Of a DNA stretch of 64,000 nucleotides, positions 37,109-46,293 are shown piece after piece. Position 1 is the first letter of the stretch. Each line of letters begins with the position of its first letter. The translations under genes and the position numbers were made by a program. The stretch spans positions 496,001-560,000 of the forward strand of contig NZ_JARXYZ010000001.1 of assembly GCF_029894125.1 (NCBI RefSeq), given 5' to 3'. Under the pieces are notes generated by a model. The model ran no database searches and had not been told where the DNA came from. It saw only the letters and a program-made list of their open reading frames with translations. The stretch comes from Kitasatospora sp. MAA19. Lineage in GTDB: Bacteria; Actinomycetota; Actinomycetes; Streptomycetales; Streptomycetaceae.

Positions 37109-39775
37109 ATGAGAGTCCGACCGCCCGACCGGAGACCTTCGGGCCGGTGGCGCCGCCGACTGCCCGCTCTCGCGATGGTGTGGTCGTCGGTGGTCGCGAT
37201 CGGCGTGCTGCCGATCGGCCTGGGGGCGCTGCCGCAGGCCGTGGCGGAGGACTCCGCCGTCACGGTGCCGGGGCCCAAGGTGTGGCAGCCGAACGACGGC
37301 GTGTACGGCCCCGAGGGGAGCGTGAGCGTCGCGCAGACCAGGAACCTGGTCAACCAGGTGGTCCACGTCAGCTGGAAGGGGTTCACCCCGACCTCGGACG
37401 CCAACGGCGATCCCTGGCTGAACGGGCCGGCACCGCGTAGCGAGCAGCCCTTCTACCAGGTGCGGGTGTACCAGTGCCGGGGCACCGACCCCAAGGTCAC
37501 CGACTGCTACGACAGCACTCTGTACAACGCCGACGCGGCGGCGGGCTTCCAGCAGAAGACGCCCGCCCCGGGGACGACCTTCCCCGACTACCCGTCGAAC
37601 ATGGTCGTCTCGGTCACGGGCGCGGACGGTTCGGGCTTCGCGGACATCGAGCTCTACACGTCCGACCAGAGCCCCACCCTGCGCTGCGACGACAAGCACC
37701 CGTGTTCGCTGGTCGTCGAGCCCAACTACGGTGGCGACTCCATCGCTTGGGCGGACAAGACCCGCAAGGGCGTCCTCGGCTGCGACAACCACAGCCTGGA
37801 CCTGGACTTCGGCATGGCGTCCGACCTGAAGCTCAACGGCACCATCAACCGCTACACGAACATGAAGACGTCCGAGCAGTGCTCCTGGGAGCGCCGCGCG
37901 GTGGTGCCGTTGGCGTTCGCCCCCACGGCGGCGGCCTGTCCGGACCAGCACGCGGCCTTCAGGGTGGCCGGACTCGAACCGGCCAAGCGGGCGATGGCGC
38001 AGTGGCAGGCCGGGCTGTGCCAGGGCACCGAGCCGATGTCGCTCACGTACGGCTTCGCGAACGGCGACGCGCAGGCCCGCACGGACTTCCTGTCGGGCAG
38101 CGGCGACATGGCGCTGGCGTCCCGGCCGGACACCCAGGCGCCGCCACCCCGCCCGTACGTGTACGCGCCGATCGCGACCTCGGGAATCTCCGTGGTGTTC
38201 GTCGTGGACGACCCGAACACCGGTCGGCAGATCAGGAGCATGAAGCTCAACGCGCGGTTGCTGGCCAAGCTGCTCACGCAGTCCTACGCCTCGCCCGGCG
38301 CCGCGATCCCGTCGGTGAAGGGCAACCCGATCTGCATCTTCGACGACCCGGAGTTCCAGAAGCTGAACCCGCTGCCCTCGGACGGCACGGTCTCCTGGCC
38401 CACGGGCTGCCTCTCCAACAACACCACCCCGACGGTGTTCGGCGGGACGGCGGACATGACGTACCAGCTGACGTCGTGGATCGCCGCGGACCCCGACGCG
38501 GTGCGCTTCCTGGACGGCGAGTCCGACCCGTGGGGCATGCACGTGGACAGCTTCTACCTGCGCCCCGCCTTCTCCGGCTACCCGACCGACTCCCTCGTCC
38601 GGCAGGACTCCTCGGGGATCCCGGACGCGACGGAGGACGCCAAGCGCAACTGGAAGCAGTTCGAGTGGAACCCGATCTCGACCGGGCTGAACGACGTGGT
38701 GCGCAAGGTGCTGTGGAACCAGCCCAACTGCGTCAACGGGGACACGAAGTCGGACGGCTCGCACGACCTGTGCCCGCCGCTCAAGATCGGGAAGCGGACC
38801 CTGTTCGCGATCATGGACACCGGTGAGGCGAAGGCCTACTCGCTGCCCGAGGCCCAACTGCTCAACCCGGCCGGCGGTTTCGTCTCACCGGACGGCCCGG
38901 GGTTCCAGGCGGCCGTCGCCGACATGACCGTCGACCAGGCCACCGGCGTGCAGTCCCTGCCGTACGGCGCGTCCGACTCGGCCCTCTCGCGTGACCAGAA
39001 GGCCTACCCGCTGACCGCCGTGCAGTACGCGATGCTCCCGACCAAGGACGTCGCGGCCGGCAAGGTGGCCGCGATGACCACGTTCATGCGCGCGGTGACC
39101 ACCACCGGCCAGGTCTACGGGTACGAGCCCGGCCACCTCGCCCCCGGCTTCCTCGCCCTGACCGCCGCCCAGCGGACCCAGACCGCGGACGCGATCGGCC
39201 ACCTGGCGGCGCAGGACGCCAAGCTGCCCGGCAACCAGGCCGCGCCGCCGAACCCGCCCGCGACCGGCGGTGACGGTTCGACGCCGGCCTCCGGTACGGG
39301 CGGTGGGCAGGGCGTCGCCTCGGTCAGCCAGGCCGGTGAGGGCGGGGCGTCCGGCGGGAGCGGGGCCGCGGCCGCCGGCGGGACCGGGGACCTGGCGTCC
39401 GGCGGGTCCGGCGGGGCCTCCACCGGCGGCCTGTCCGGCACCGGTACGGGCGCCGCGACCGGCGGTGCGGGTGCCGCGGCCGGTGGAGCGGGGGCGGCGG
39501 CCGGCGGAGCGGTGGCGGGTGCCGGTGCGGGTGCCAAGCCAGGTGCGGCGCCCGGCACGCCCGGCAAGTCGCTGTCCGCCGCGCCCGTCGCCGCCGGTAC
39601 TCCGGCGTCCGACCGCTCCGGCGCCGCCCGGCTGCTGCTGCCCGTCGCGCTGATCGGCGGCCTGGTGCTGCTGGTCGGCGGTCCGGCGGCGCTCTTCCTG
39701 GGCGGGACGCCCGCCGGGGCGCGGGCGCTGGCGGAGGTGCGGAAGGGCTGGTCGCGGGTGCGCCGCCGGCCGTGA
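37109..39775 (+). CDS. Large membrane-tethered phosphate-binding-like protein
   Basis: An 888-residue surface protein: Arg-rich signal peptide (1-45), an N-terminal beta domain with four or more Cys residues (about 50-240), a PBP/PstS-like region (about 260-690; SGSGDMALASRP, TSGISVVFVVDD, FGGTADMTYQLTSWI), a Gly/Ala/Ser-rich linker (about 700-825) and one C-terminal membrane helix (about 832-857) with a basic tail. The binding domain is therefore held outside the membrane by its C-terminus instead of a lipid anchor. The ATG at 37109 has GGAGG 8 nt upstream; the earlier in-frame GTG overlaps that site. Ends at a strong terminator. Confidence 0.78.
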   Translation: MRVRPPDRRPSGRWRRRLPALAMVWSSVVAIGVLPIGLGALPQAVAEDSAVTVPGPKVWQPNDGVYGPEGSVSVAQTRNLVNQVVHVSWKGFTPTSDANGDPWLNGPAPRSEQPFYQVRVYQCRGTDPKVTDCYDSTLYNADAAAGFQQKTPAPGTTFPDYPSNMVVSVTGADGSGFADIELYTSDQSPTLRCDDKHPCSLVVEPNYGGDSIAWADKTRKGVLGCDNHSLDLDFGMASDLKLNGTINRYTNMKTSEQCSWERRAVVPLAFAPTAAACPDQHAAFRVAGLEPAKRAMAQWQAGLCQGTEPMSLTYGFANGDAQARTDFLSGSGDMALASRPDTQAPPPRPYVYAPIATSGISVVFVVDDPNTGRQIRSMKLNARLLAKLLTQSYASPGAAIPSVKGNPICIFDDPEFQKLNPLPSDGTVSWPTGCLSNNTTPTVFGGTADMTYQLTSWIAADPDAVRFLDGESDPWGMHVDSFYLRPAFSGYPTDSLVRQDSSGIPDATEDAKRNWKQFEWNPISTGLNDVVRKVLWNQPNCVNGDTKSDGSHDLCPPLKIGKRTLFAIMDTGEAKAYSLPEAQLLNPAGGFVSPDGPGFQAAVADMTVDQATGVQSLPYGASDSALSRDQKAYPLTAVQYAMLPTKDVAAGKVAAMTTFMRAVTTTGQVYGYEPGHLAPGFLALTAAQRTQTADAIGHLAAQDAKLPGNQAAPPNPPATGGDGSTPASGTGGGQGVASVSQAGEGGASGGSGAAAAGGTGDLASGGSGGASTGGLSGTGTGAATGGAGAAAGGAGAAAGGAVAGAGAGAKPGAAPGTPGKSLSAAPVAAGTPASDRSGAARLLLPVALIGGLVLLVGGPAALFLGGTPAGARALAEVRKGWSRVRRRP

Positions 39776-39813
39776 CGGTCTGACGCGGTGACGCCACGGA
39801 ATCACCGAAGCAC

Positions 39814-39849
39814 GACTCGGCGGGGCCGCCGTTTCGGCCCCGCCGAGTC
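39814..39849 (+). terminator. Hairpin terminator before the permease operon
   Basis: A perfect 14-bp stem (39814-39827 / 39836-39849) with an 8-nt loop followed by GTTT. It separates the 888-residue binding protein from the permease genes as transcription units. Confidence 0.83.
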
Positions 39850-40024
39850 GTTTCCGCATGGGTGAAGTCGCTTGGAGTCAACGCGCGTTGCGTCCGGAAC
39901 GGAATCGGCCAATGGTCCGACCATGCGTGAGCGAAGTCAAATACCGTCCACATCAAAGGACTTGGGTGAGAAACCCCAGCACGGACACGTCATTCTCCGG
40001 TCCGGTCCGGCCACCCGGAGTTCC

Positions 40025-40104
40025 CAACTCCGTTACCGAGTCGCCGCGTTGGGCCCTCGTACACACACACGACCCGATCCGGCCACCTGCGGCTGGCCGA
40101 ATGG
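40025..40104 (+). repeat. Duplicated 80-bp upstream element, copy B
   Basis: Second copy of the element at 36943-37022, with the same inverted repeat (CGGCCA / TGGCCG) and CTCGTACACACACACG in place of the alternating CG tract. It lies 46 bp before the PstC-like gene at 40151. The rest of the 375-bp spacer (39776-40150) holds a terminator and no gene. Confidence 0.8.
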
Positions 40105-40150
40105 GTACGCACCGGATCCGTCCCCCGCACCCGAGCACGGAGAGCAGACC

Positions 40151-41182
40151 ATGACATCCGCCGCCGAGCCCGCGGCACCGTACGCCGGGGTGCCAGGCCA
40201 ACCCGACCACGGGCCCGACCGGGACGTCCCGCGCACCATCACCGCCCCCGCGACCCCGGGCGACCGGTTGTTCCGCGGGGTGCTGCGGGTGGCCGGGCTC
40301 TCGGTCTTCGCGATCATGGGGATGATCGCGTTCTTCCTGGTCCTGCGGGGCACGGACGCGCTGCGCGCGGTCGGCTGGTCCTTCCTGACCGAGCAGAAGT
40401 GGCAGACCGCCGCGCACAACTTCGGCATCGCGGCCGTCCTGCCGAACGGCCTGCTGATCGCCGTCATCGCCCTGGTGATCGCCGTCCCGGTCGCCCTCTT
40501 CACCGCGATCTTCATCTCCGAGTACGCGCCGGTCCGGTTGCGGGCGGCGCTGATCTCGCTGATCGACCTGATGGCGGCGATCCCCAGCATCATCTACGGC
40601 CTGTGGGGGCTGTTCTTCCTCCAGCCGCGCATCATCGGCTTCGTCCGCTGGCTGACCAACCACCTCGGCGACACGATCCCCTTCCTCAAGGTGCGCACCG
40701 GCGACATCGGCACCTCCTACACCTCCTCCACCTTCATCGCGGGCGTGGTCGTCGCGCTGATGATCATCCCGATCGTGACCTCGCTCAGCCGGGAGGTGTT
40801 CTCCCAGGCCCCGCAGGGCGAGCGGGAGGGCGCGTACGCGCTGGGCTCGACCCGGTGGGGGATGGTGCGCGCGGTGGTCCTGCCGTTCGGCAAGGGCGGG
40901 GTGATCGGCGCGATCATGCTGGGCTTCGGCCGGGCGATGGGGGAGACGATCGCGGTCGCGCTGATCATCTCGCCGAGCTTCAAGACCATCACGCACATCC
41001 TGGAGAACGGCGCCAACTCGATCTCGGCGCTCATCGCGCTGCGCTTCGGCGAGTCGGACGCGCTCTCGCTCTCCGCGCTGATGGCAGCCGGCCTGGTGCT
41101 GTTCGCGCTGACCCTGCTGGTCAACGTGGCGGCCGGCTTCGTGATCAACCGGTCCCGCTCCGGGGCCTCCACCGCGGACTGA
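40151..41182 (+). CDS. PstC-like phosphate-type ABC permease
   Basis: A 343-residue permease with about six helices. The binding-protein-dependent transport EAA-type loop is clear (EREGAYALGSTRWGMVRAVVLPFGKGGV), and the PstC-type TEQKWQ...FGIAAVLPNGLL, AIPSIIYGLWGLF and GRAMGETIAVALI motifs are present. PstC pairs with PstA to form the channel for phosphate uptake. A Pro-rich N-terminal tail of ~35 residues is cytoplasmic. First in an operon with the PstA-like, tethered-binding-protein, sortase-fold and ATPase genes. Confidence 0.9.
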   Translation: MTSAAEPAAPYAGVPGQPDHGPDRDVPRTITAPATPGDRLFRGVLRVAGLSVFAIMGMIAFFLVLRGTDALRAVGWSFLTEQKWQTAAHNFGIAAVLPNGLLIAVIALVIAVPVALFTAIFISEYAPVRLRAALISLIDLMAAIPSIIYGLWGLFFLQPRIIGFVRWLTNHLGDTIPFLKVRTGDIGTSYTSSTFIAGVVVALMIIPIVTSLSREVFSQAPQGEREGAYALGSTRWGMVRAVVLPFGKGGVIGAIMLGFGRAMGETIAVALIISPSFKTITHILENGANSISALIALRFGESDALSLSALMAAGLVLFALTLLVNVAAGFVINRSRSGASTAD

Positions 41183-41225
41183 GGCGGCGTACCGACATGA
41201 CCCACCGCGTCGAAGGGACGACCCG

Positions 41226-42521
41226 ATGACCACGCTCGACCTGCCACCGGTCGCCGCGTCCGAGCCCGGAGGTCCGACGCCCCCCGGCTCCGCCGAGGTG
41301 CCGGCCGAGGCCGCGCCACCGCGCTCCCAGACCAAGGTGCGGCTCGGCGGTGTGACCCGCGAGGACGTGTTCACCGTGGCCGGCGCACTGGTCGGCTCGC
41401 TGGCGCTGAACTGGCTGCTGTACGAGCGGGTGCTGCCGTTCAGCGGCGCGTTCGGCTTCCTGGTCTGCTGGTACCTCCTGTTCCTGGCGGGCTACTTCGC
41501 GCTCGGACGGCTCCAGTGGGGCAAGCTGATGGTGCGCGACCGGCTGGTGGCGGTGGCCTCCTGGAGCTCCGGGCTGCTGGTGGTCGCGCTGATCGTCGAC
41601 CAGATCGGCTACGTGGCCAGCCGCGGCTACGAGGCGGCCCAGCACGTCAACTTCTTCACCGAGTCGATGGAGCAGACCGCCGCGCTCTCCCCGATCACCT
41701 CCGGCGGCGCGCTCAACGCGATCGTCGGCTCGCTCGAACAGCTGGGCCTGGCAACGCTGTTCGCGGTGCCCCTGGGCATCGCGGCGGCGATCTTCATGTC
41801 CGAGGTCGGCGGCCGGCTGGCGCGCCCGGTGCGGACGCTGGTCGAGGCGATGACCGCGCTGCCCTCCATCGTGGCCGGCCTGTTCATCCTCGGCGTCTTC
41901 ATCATCACCTTCGGCTTCGAGAAGAGCGGCTTCGCGGCCTCGCTGGCGCTGACCGTGATGATGATGCCGATCGTCACCCGGGCCGCCGAGGTGGTCATCC
42001 GGCTGGTGCCCGGCACCCTGCGGGAGGCCTCGTACGCGCTCGGCGGCAGCCAGTGGCGCACGGTGTGGAACGTGGTGCTTCCCACCGCCCGGCCCGGTCT
42101 GGTGACGGCGGTGGTGCTCGGCATGGCGCGCGGCGTCGGCGAGACCTCGCCGGTCCTGCTGACCTCGGGCTTCACCTCGCAGTTCAACGCCGACCCGTTC
42201 CACGAGCACCAGGTGTCGCTGCCGCTGTACATCTGGAACTACGTCAAGCAGCCCTACCCCGAGATGGTCGCCCGCGCCTTCGCGGCCGGACTGACCCTGA
42301 TGGTCCTGGTGCTGATCCTCTTCGTCACCGCGCGCGTGCTCGGCGGCCGCAAGCCGGGTGAGCTGACCAGGCGTCAGAAGCGCCGGATCGACCGGGAGGC
42401 ACGGAGCGCCGAGGCCGCCGCACGAGCCGCCCGGCCGTCCGGCACCGTCCGTCCGGCGACGGCGCGGACCGCGTCCGCTCACGCGTCGGCCACCGCCGTC
42501 CCACTCCCCGGGAACAGCTGA
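41226..42521 (+). CDS. PstA-like phosphate-type ABC permease
   Basis: A 431-residue permease, longer than the ~290 residues usual for PstA. An N-terminal cytoplasmic tail and two or three extra hydrophobic segments (about 50-125) precede the canonical six-helix domain, which has PSIVAGLFILGVF, the EAA loop (LREASYALGGSQWRTVWNVVLPTARPGL) and RGVGETSPVLLTSG. A charged tail of ~60 residues follows. The stop shares bases with a possible start of the next gene. It should dimerise with the PstC-like protein. Confidence 0.9.
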   Translation: MTTLDLPPVAASEPGGPTPPGSAEVPAEAAPPRSQTKVRLGGVTREDVFTVAGALVGSLALNWLLYERVLPFSGAFGFLVCWYLLFLAGYFALGRLQWGKLMVRDRLVAVASWSSGLLVVALIVDQIGYVASRGYEAAQHVNFFTESMEQTAALSPITSGGALNAIVGSLEQLGLATLFAVPLGIAAAIFMSEVGGRLARPVRTLVEAMTALPSIVAGLFILGVFIITFGFEKSGFAASLALTVMMMPIVTRAAEVVIRLVPGTLREASYALGGSQWRTVWNVVLPTARPGLVTAVVLGMARGVGETSPVLLTSGFTSQFNADPFHEHQVSLPLYIWNYVKQPYPEMVARAFAAGLTLMVLVLILFVTARVLGGRKPGELTRRQKRRIDREARSAEAAARAARPSGTVRPATARTASAHASATAVPLPGNS

Positions 42522-42559
42522 TGACCCACCCAACCACCCTCCGTCCCAGAGGAGTCCCC

Positions 42560-44428
42560 ATGTCGTGGGAGGCTGCCGGCCGCCCCGTGGCCCGCGCGCT
42601 CGCCCTGCTGATGTCCCTGTTCCTGCTCGCGGCCGCGCCGATGCTGGGGCCGGGCTCCCGGGCCTTCGCGGCGAGCGTCGCGCTGAGCGCGGACGGCTCC
42701 AGCTGGGCCGGTCCGGCCATCGACCAGTGGCGCCAGGACGTCGGGCCGCAGGGCATCCAGATCAGCTTCAACCCGGTCGGCTCGGCGGCCGGCCGCAACT
42801 CCTGGACCCTCGGGCAGAACGACTTCACCGCCTCCGACGTGCCGTTCCGCACCACGCCCGACGCCGGCGTGAACGACGCGGGCCGCCGCAACGGCCAGGG
42901 CAGCGCGGAGCAGCCGACCTACGGCTTCTCGTACGTACCGATCACCGCCGGCGGCACCACCTTCATGTACAACCTGGTGGTCGGCGGCAAGCAGGTCCGC
43001 GACCTGCGGCTCTCGCCGCAGACCGTCGTCGACATCTTCACCAACAAGATCACCAACTGGAACGACCCGAAGATCACCGCCGACTACGGCAAGACGCTGC
43101 CCAACCTGCCGATCACCCCGGTGGTCCGCTCGGACGGCTCCGGCGCCACCGCGCAGTTCACCCGCTGGATGGAGCACACCCACAAGGACCAGTGGGACGC
43201 GTACTGCTCCTCCGTCAACGGCGTCTCCTGCGGTGACTACACCGAGTTCTTCCCGCCGTCCGGCCGGATGGTCGCCCAGAACGGCTCGGACGTCGTCGCC
43301 GGCTACATCAAGGCCTCCTCCGGCCTCGGCACCATCGGCTACGACGAGTACGCCTTCGCCAAGCGCAGCAACTGGCCGGTCGTGAAGGTGCTCAACCAGG
43401 CCGGCTACTACGCGCTGCCGACCGCCTCCAACGTCGCCGTGGCGCTCACCGCGGCCAGGATCCGCGGCGTGGACGACAACACCCCGGTGAGCGACCCGAA
43501 CTACCTGCAGCAGAACCTCGACGCCGTCTACACCATGGACGACCCGCGCTCCTACCCGATCTCCAGCTACAGCTACGTGATCGTGCCGCGCTCAGGGGCC
43601 GCGCTGCCCCCGCCGCCCCGCTTCAACAACGACAAGGGCAGTGCCCTCAGCCGCTTCCTCGCCTACGTGCTGTGCGAGGGCCAGGGCGAGGCGGACGGCC
43701 TCGGCTACTCGCCGATCCCGCGCGGCCTGGTCAAGGGCGGCCTGCTGCAGACCAGGAGCATCCCCGGCAACGCCAGCCCGGTCGACCCGGACACCCTGTC
43801 CAACTGCGCCAACCCGACCTTCAACTCCGCCGGTGAGCTGACCGTCCTCAAGAACGCGCCGATGCCGAGCCCGTGCGACAAGCAGGGCGCTCCGCTGGAC
43901 TGCACCGTGCAGGACGGCCAGGCGGTCAAGACCGGTGCGGGCGCCGGCGGTTCCAGCAGCGGCGGCAGTGGCGGCGGCGCGGCCGCCGGTACCGGTGGCA
44001 CCGGCGGTACGGGTGGCCCGGGCGGCGGCAGCGGCGGCACGGGCCGGACCGGCAGCGGTACGAGCGGTGGTGCGGCCGGCGGCGCCGGCGGTACGGGCGG
44101 TGCGGGCGGCGCCGGCACCGGCGGTGCCGGGGACGCCGCCGCGGCGGCCGGTGGTGCGGCCGCCGCGGACCCGAACGCGGCCGACGCCGCGGCGGGCGAC
44201 CCGGGTGCCGAGGACGTGGTCGACCCGCAGACCGGCCAGGTGGTCGCCCGCGGCCGGGGCAGCGGTTCCACCGAGGTCGCGGCGAACGTGGTCGAGGTGT
44301 CGGGCAAGCCCGAGGACTGGACGCTGAGCACGCTCACCGCCCTCGAACTGCTCGCCGTGGTGCTCGTTCCGCCGCTGCTCGGCCGTCGGCTGCTGCGTCG
44401 GCGCAAGTCCTCGGACGGCGCCTCGTGA
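42560..44428 (+). CDS. Membrane-tethered phosphate-binding-like protein
   Basis: A 622-residue protein: signal peptide (about 1-38), a PstS-like domain (about 40-400; ALSADGSSWAGPAIDQW, NDFTASDVPFR, YVPITAGGTTFMYNLVVGGK, RSDGSGATAQFTRW, SSGLGTIGYDEYA), a long Gly/Ala/Thr-rich linker (about 455-555) and one C-terminal membrane helix (about 590-610, LTALELLAVVLVPPLLG) with an RRRK tail. The phosphate-loop residues (SGSGAT-like) are better preserved than in the 888-residue protein. I prefer the ATG at 42560 (AGAGGAG 5 nt upstream) over the in-frame ATG at 42521. Overlaps the next gene by 4 nt (GTGA). Confidence 0.82.
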   Translation: MSWEAAGRPVARALALLMSLFLLAAAPMLGPGSRAFAASVALSADGSSWAGPAIDQWRQDVGPQGIQISFNPVGSAAGRNSWTLGQNDFTASDVPFRTTPDAGVNDAGRRNGQGSAEQPTYGFSYVPITAGGTTFMYNLVVGGKQVRDLRLSPQTVVDIFTNKITNWNDPKITADYGKTLPNLPITPVVRSDGSGATAQFTRWMEHTHKDQWDAYCSSVNGVSCGDYTEFFPPSGRMVAQNGSDVVAGYIKASSGLGTIGYDEYAFAKRSNWPVVKVLNQAGYYALPTASNVAVALTAARIRGVDDNTPVSDPNYLQQNLDAVYTMDDPRSYPISSYSYVIVPRSGAALPPPPRFNNDKGSALSRFLAYVLCEGQGEADGLGYSPIPRGLVKGGLLQTRSIPGNASPVDPDTLSNCANPTFNSAGELTVLKNAPMPSPCDKQGAPLDCTVQDGQAVKTGAGAGGSSSGGSGGGAAAGTGGTGGTGGPGGGSGGTGRTGSGTSGGAAGGAGGTGGAGGAGTGGAGDAAAAAGGAAAADPNAADAAAGDPGAEDVVDPQTGQVVARGRGSGSTEVAANVVEVSGKPEDWTLSTLTALELLAVVLVPPLLGRRLLRRRKSSDGAS

Positions 44429-45336
44429 CCGCCCCGGTGCTGGAGAAGCCGACCGCCCCCGGGCGGCCGGCCGAGCCCCCGGCCCCCCGGGCCGAGACCC
44501 CCGCGGCCGGGCCCGCCGTCACCCCCGCGCGGCACCGCTTCCTCCAGGGCGCCTGGGCGGTCAGCCTGCTGGCCGCGCTCGTGCTGGGCTTCGTCGGCTA
44601 CCTGTTCACGCTCTCGCACGTCCAGGAGCGGCACTTCCAGTCCGCCGCGTTCAAGACCTTCCGGGACCAGCTCGCCCGGGCCGTCGCCCCGACCGGCGCC
44701 GCCGCCGACGGCGACCCGGTGGCCCTGATCGACATCCCGGCGATCGGTCTGCACCAGGCCGTCGTGGTCGAGGGCACCACCGGCCGGGACCTCATGCGCG
44801 GGCCCGGCCACCGCCGGGACACCGCACTGCCCGGCCAGGGCGGCGTCGCGGTGGTGTTCGGCCGCGGCGCCACCTTCGGCGCGCCGTTCGCCGAGCTGCC
44901 CAAGCTCCGGGTCGGCGACAAGATCGAGGCCACCACCGGGCAGGGCACGTTCACCTACACCGTCAACGTGTACGGCGACGGCGACCACCCGATCACCGAC
45001 CCGGCCCGCGACCGGCTCGTCCTGGTCACCGGGGACTCCGACTGGATCCCCGGCTCCACCGTGATGGTCGGCGCCCGGCTGGAGGGCGACCCCGAGCAGA
45101 ACCCCGGCGGCCGGCCCCGGACCGTCCCGTACGACAAGGCGCTGGCCGCCGACAAGGGCGCGCTGGCCACGCTGCAGCTGTGGTCGCTCGGCCTGCTGGG
45201 CGCGGTGCTCGGCGCGCTCCTGCTGGCCCGGTACTGGCGGACGTCGGCGGCCTACCTGAGCCTCGCGCCGGTGGTCGGCGCGCTGCTCTGGGCGGTCTAC
45301 GAGAACGCCGCCGCCCTGCTGCCCAACCTCTACTGA
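44425..45336 (+). CDS. Sortase-fold membrane protein lacking catalytic His and Cys
   Basis: A 303-residue protein with an N-terminal membrane segment (about 45-70), a class E-like sortase domain (about 90-225; IPAIGLHQAVVVEGTTGRDL, GPGHRRDTALPGQGG, PFAELPKLRVGDKI, DRLVLVTG) and two C-terminal helices (about 250-300). In active sortases the segment aligned to VVFGRGATFG reads AGHRT, and the one aligned to LVLVTG reads TTC. Here Arg147 replaces the His and Gly203 the Cys, so transpeptidase activity is not expected. It is translationally coupled to the tethered binding protein and may act as a scaffold or substrate-tail receptor; that is inference. Confidence 0.8.
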   Translation: MTAPVLEKPTAPGRPAEPPAPRAETPAAGPAVTPARHRFLQGAWAVSLLAALVLGFVGYLFTLSHVQERHFQSAAFKTFRDQLARAVAPTGAAADGDPVALIDIPAIGLHQAVVVEGTTGRDLMRGPGHRRDTALPGQGGVAVVFGRGATFGAPFAELPKLRVGDKIEATTGQGTFTYTVNVYGDGDHPITDPARDRLVLVTGDSDWIPGSTVMVGARLEGDPEQNPGGRPRTVPYDKALAADKGALATLQLWSLGLLGAVLGALLLARYWRTSAAYLSLAPVVGALLWAVYENAAALLPNLY

Positions 45337-45359
45337 AGCGCGCCCGGAGGACCGTACCG

Positions 45360-46265
45360 ATGACGGATGCACCGATGACCGACACACCCATGACCGGCGT
45401 GGCGACGGCCGACGCCCTGGCGATCGACCCGGCCGCCGACACCCTCACCCTCCCGCCGCTGCCGCCCGGCGCGCACCCCGGCGGCGGGCCGCTGGCCGGG
45501 CTGGAGACCAGGGACGTCTCCGCCTGGTTCGGCACCCACAAGGTGCTGGAGCGGGTCTCGCTGGCGATGCCGGCCGGCGAGGTCACCGCGTTGATCGGCC
45601 CGTCCGGCTGCGGCAAGTCCACCTACCTGCGGATCCTCAACCGGATGCACGAGATGGTGCGCGGCGCCGCGCTCGCCGGCGAGGTGCTGCTGGAGGGCGA
45701 CGACGTCTACCGGCCCGGGCGGCGTCCCGCCGAGGTGCGGCGCCGGATCGGCATGGTGTTCCAGCGGCCCAACCCGTTCCCCGCGATGTCCATCCAGGAC
45801 AACGTCGCCAGCGGGCTCAAGCTGGCCGGGATCAAGGTCTCCAAGGACGAGCGCCAGGACCTGGTGGAGACCAGCCTGCGCCGGGCCGGGCTCTGGGACG
45901 AGGTCCACACCCGGCTGCACACCCCGGGCGGCGCGCTCTCCGGCGGGCAGCAGCAACGCCTGTGCATCGCACGGTCGTTGGCGGTCTCGCCGGACATCCT
46001 GCTGATGGACGAGCCGTGCTCCGCGCTCGACCCGACCTCCACCCGGCGGGTCGAGGAGACCATCGCCGAACTGCGCGGGCGGCTCACCATCGTGATCGTC
46101 ACCCACAACATGCAGCAGGCCCAGCGCGTCTCGCAGACCTGCGCCTTCTTCCTGGCCACCCACGACACCCCGGGCCGGATCGTGGAGGCCGGGCCGACCG
46201 CGCAGATCTTCGGCAGCCCGCGCGACCAGCGGACCTCCGACTACGTGAACGGCCGCTTCGGCTAG
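45360..46265 (+). CDS. PstB-like phosphate-type ABC ATPase
   Basis: A 301-residue ATPase with Walker A GPSGCGKST, the PstB-type FLRxLNRM motif (YLRILNRMHEM), Q-loop VFQRPNPFPAMSIQDNV, signature LSGGQQQRLCIARSLAV, Walker B LLMDEPCSALDPTSTRRVEE and H-loop VTHNMQQAQRVS. These are diagnostic of PstB. The first ~50 residues are an extra Pro/Thr-rich tail with three in-frame Met codons, so the exact start is uncertain; CGGAGG lies before the ATG at 45360. It closes the operon of the permeases. Confidence 0.92.
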   Translation: MTDAPMTDTPMTGVATADALAIDPAADTLTLPPLPPGAHPGGGPLAGLETRDVSAWFGTHKVLERVSLAMPAGEVTALIGPSGCGKSTYLRILNRMHEMVRGAALAGEVLLEGDDVYRPGRRPAEVRRRIGMVFQRPNPFPAMSIQDNVASGLKLAGIKVSKDERQDLVETSLRRAGLWDEVHTRLHTPGGALSGGQQQRLCIARSLAVSPDILLMDEPCSALDPTSTRRVEETIAELRGRLTIVIVTHNMQQAQRVSQTCAFFLATHDTPGRIVEAGPTAQIFGSPRDQRTSDYVNGRFG

Positions 46266-46293
46266 GCCTGTTCGGGCCTCCTCGGCTGGGCTT

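Noticed and set aside
44425..45336. Active housekeeping sortase
   Set aside because: Both catalytic positions are replaced (Arg147 for His, Gly203 for Cys).
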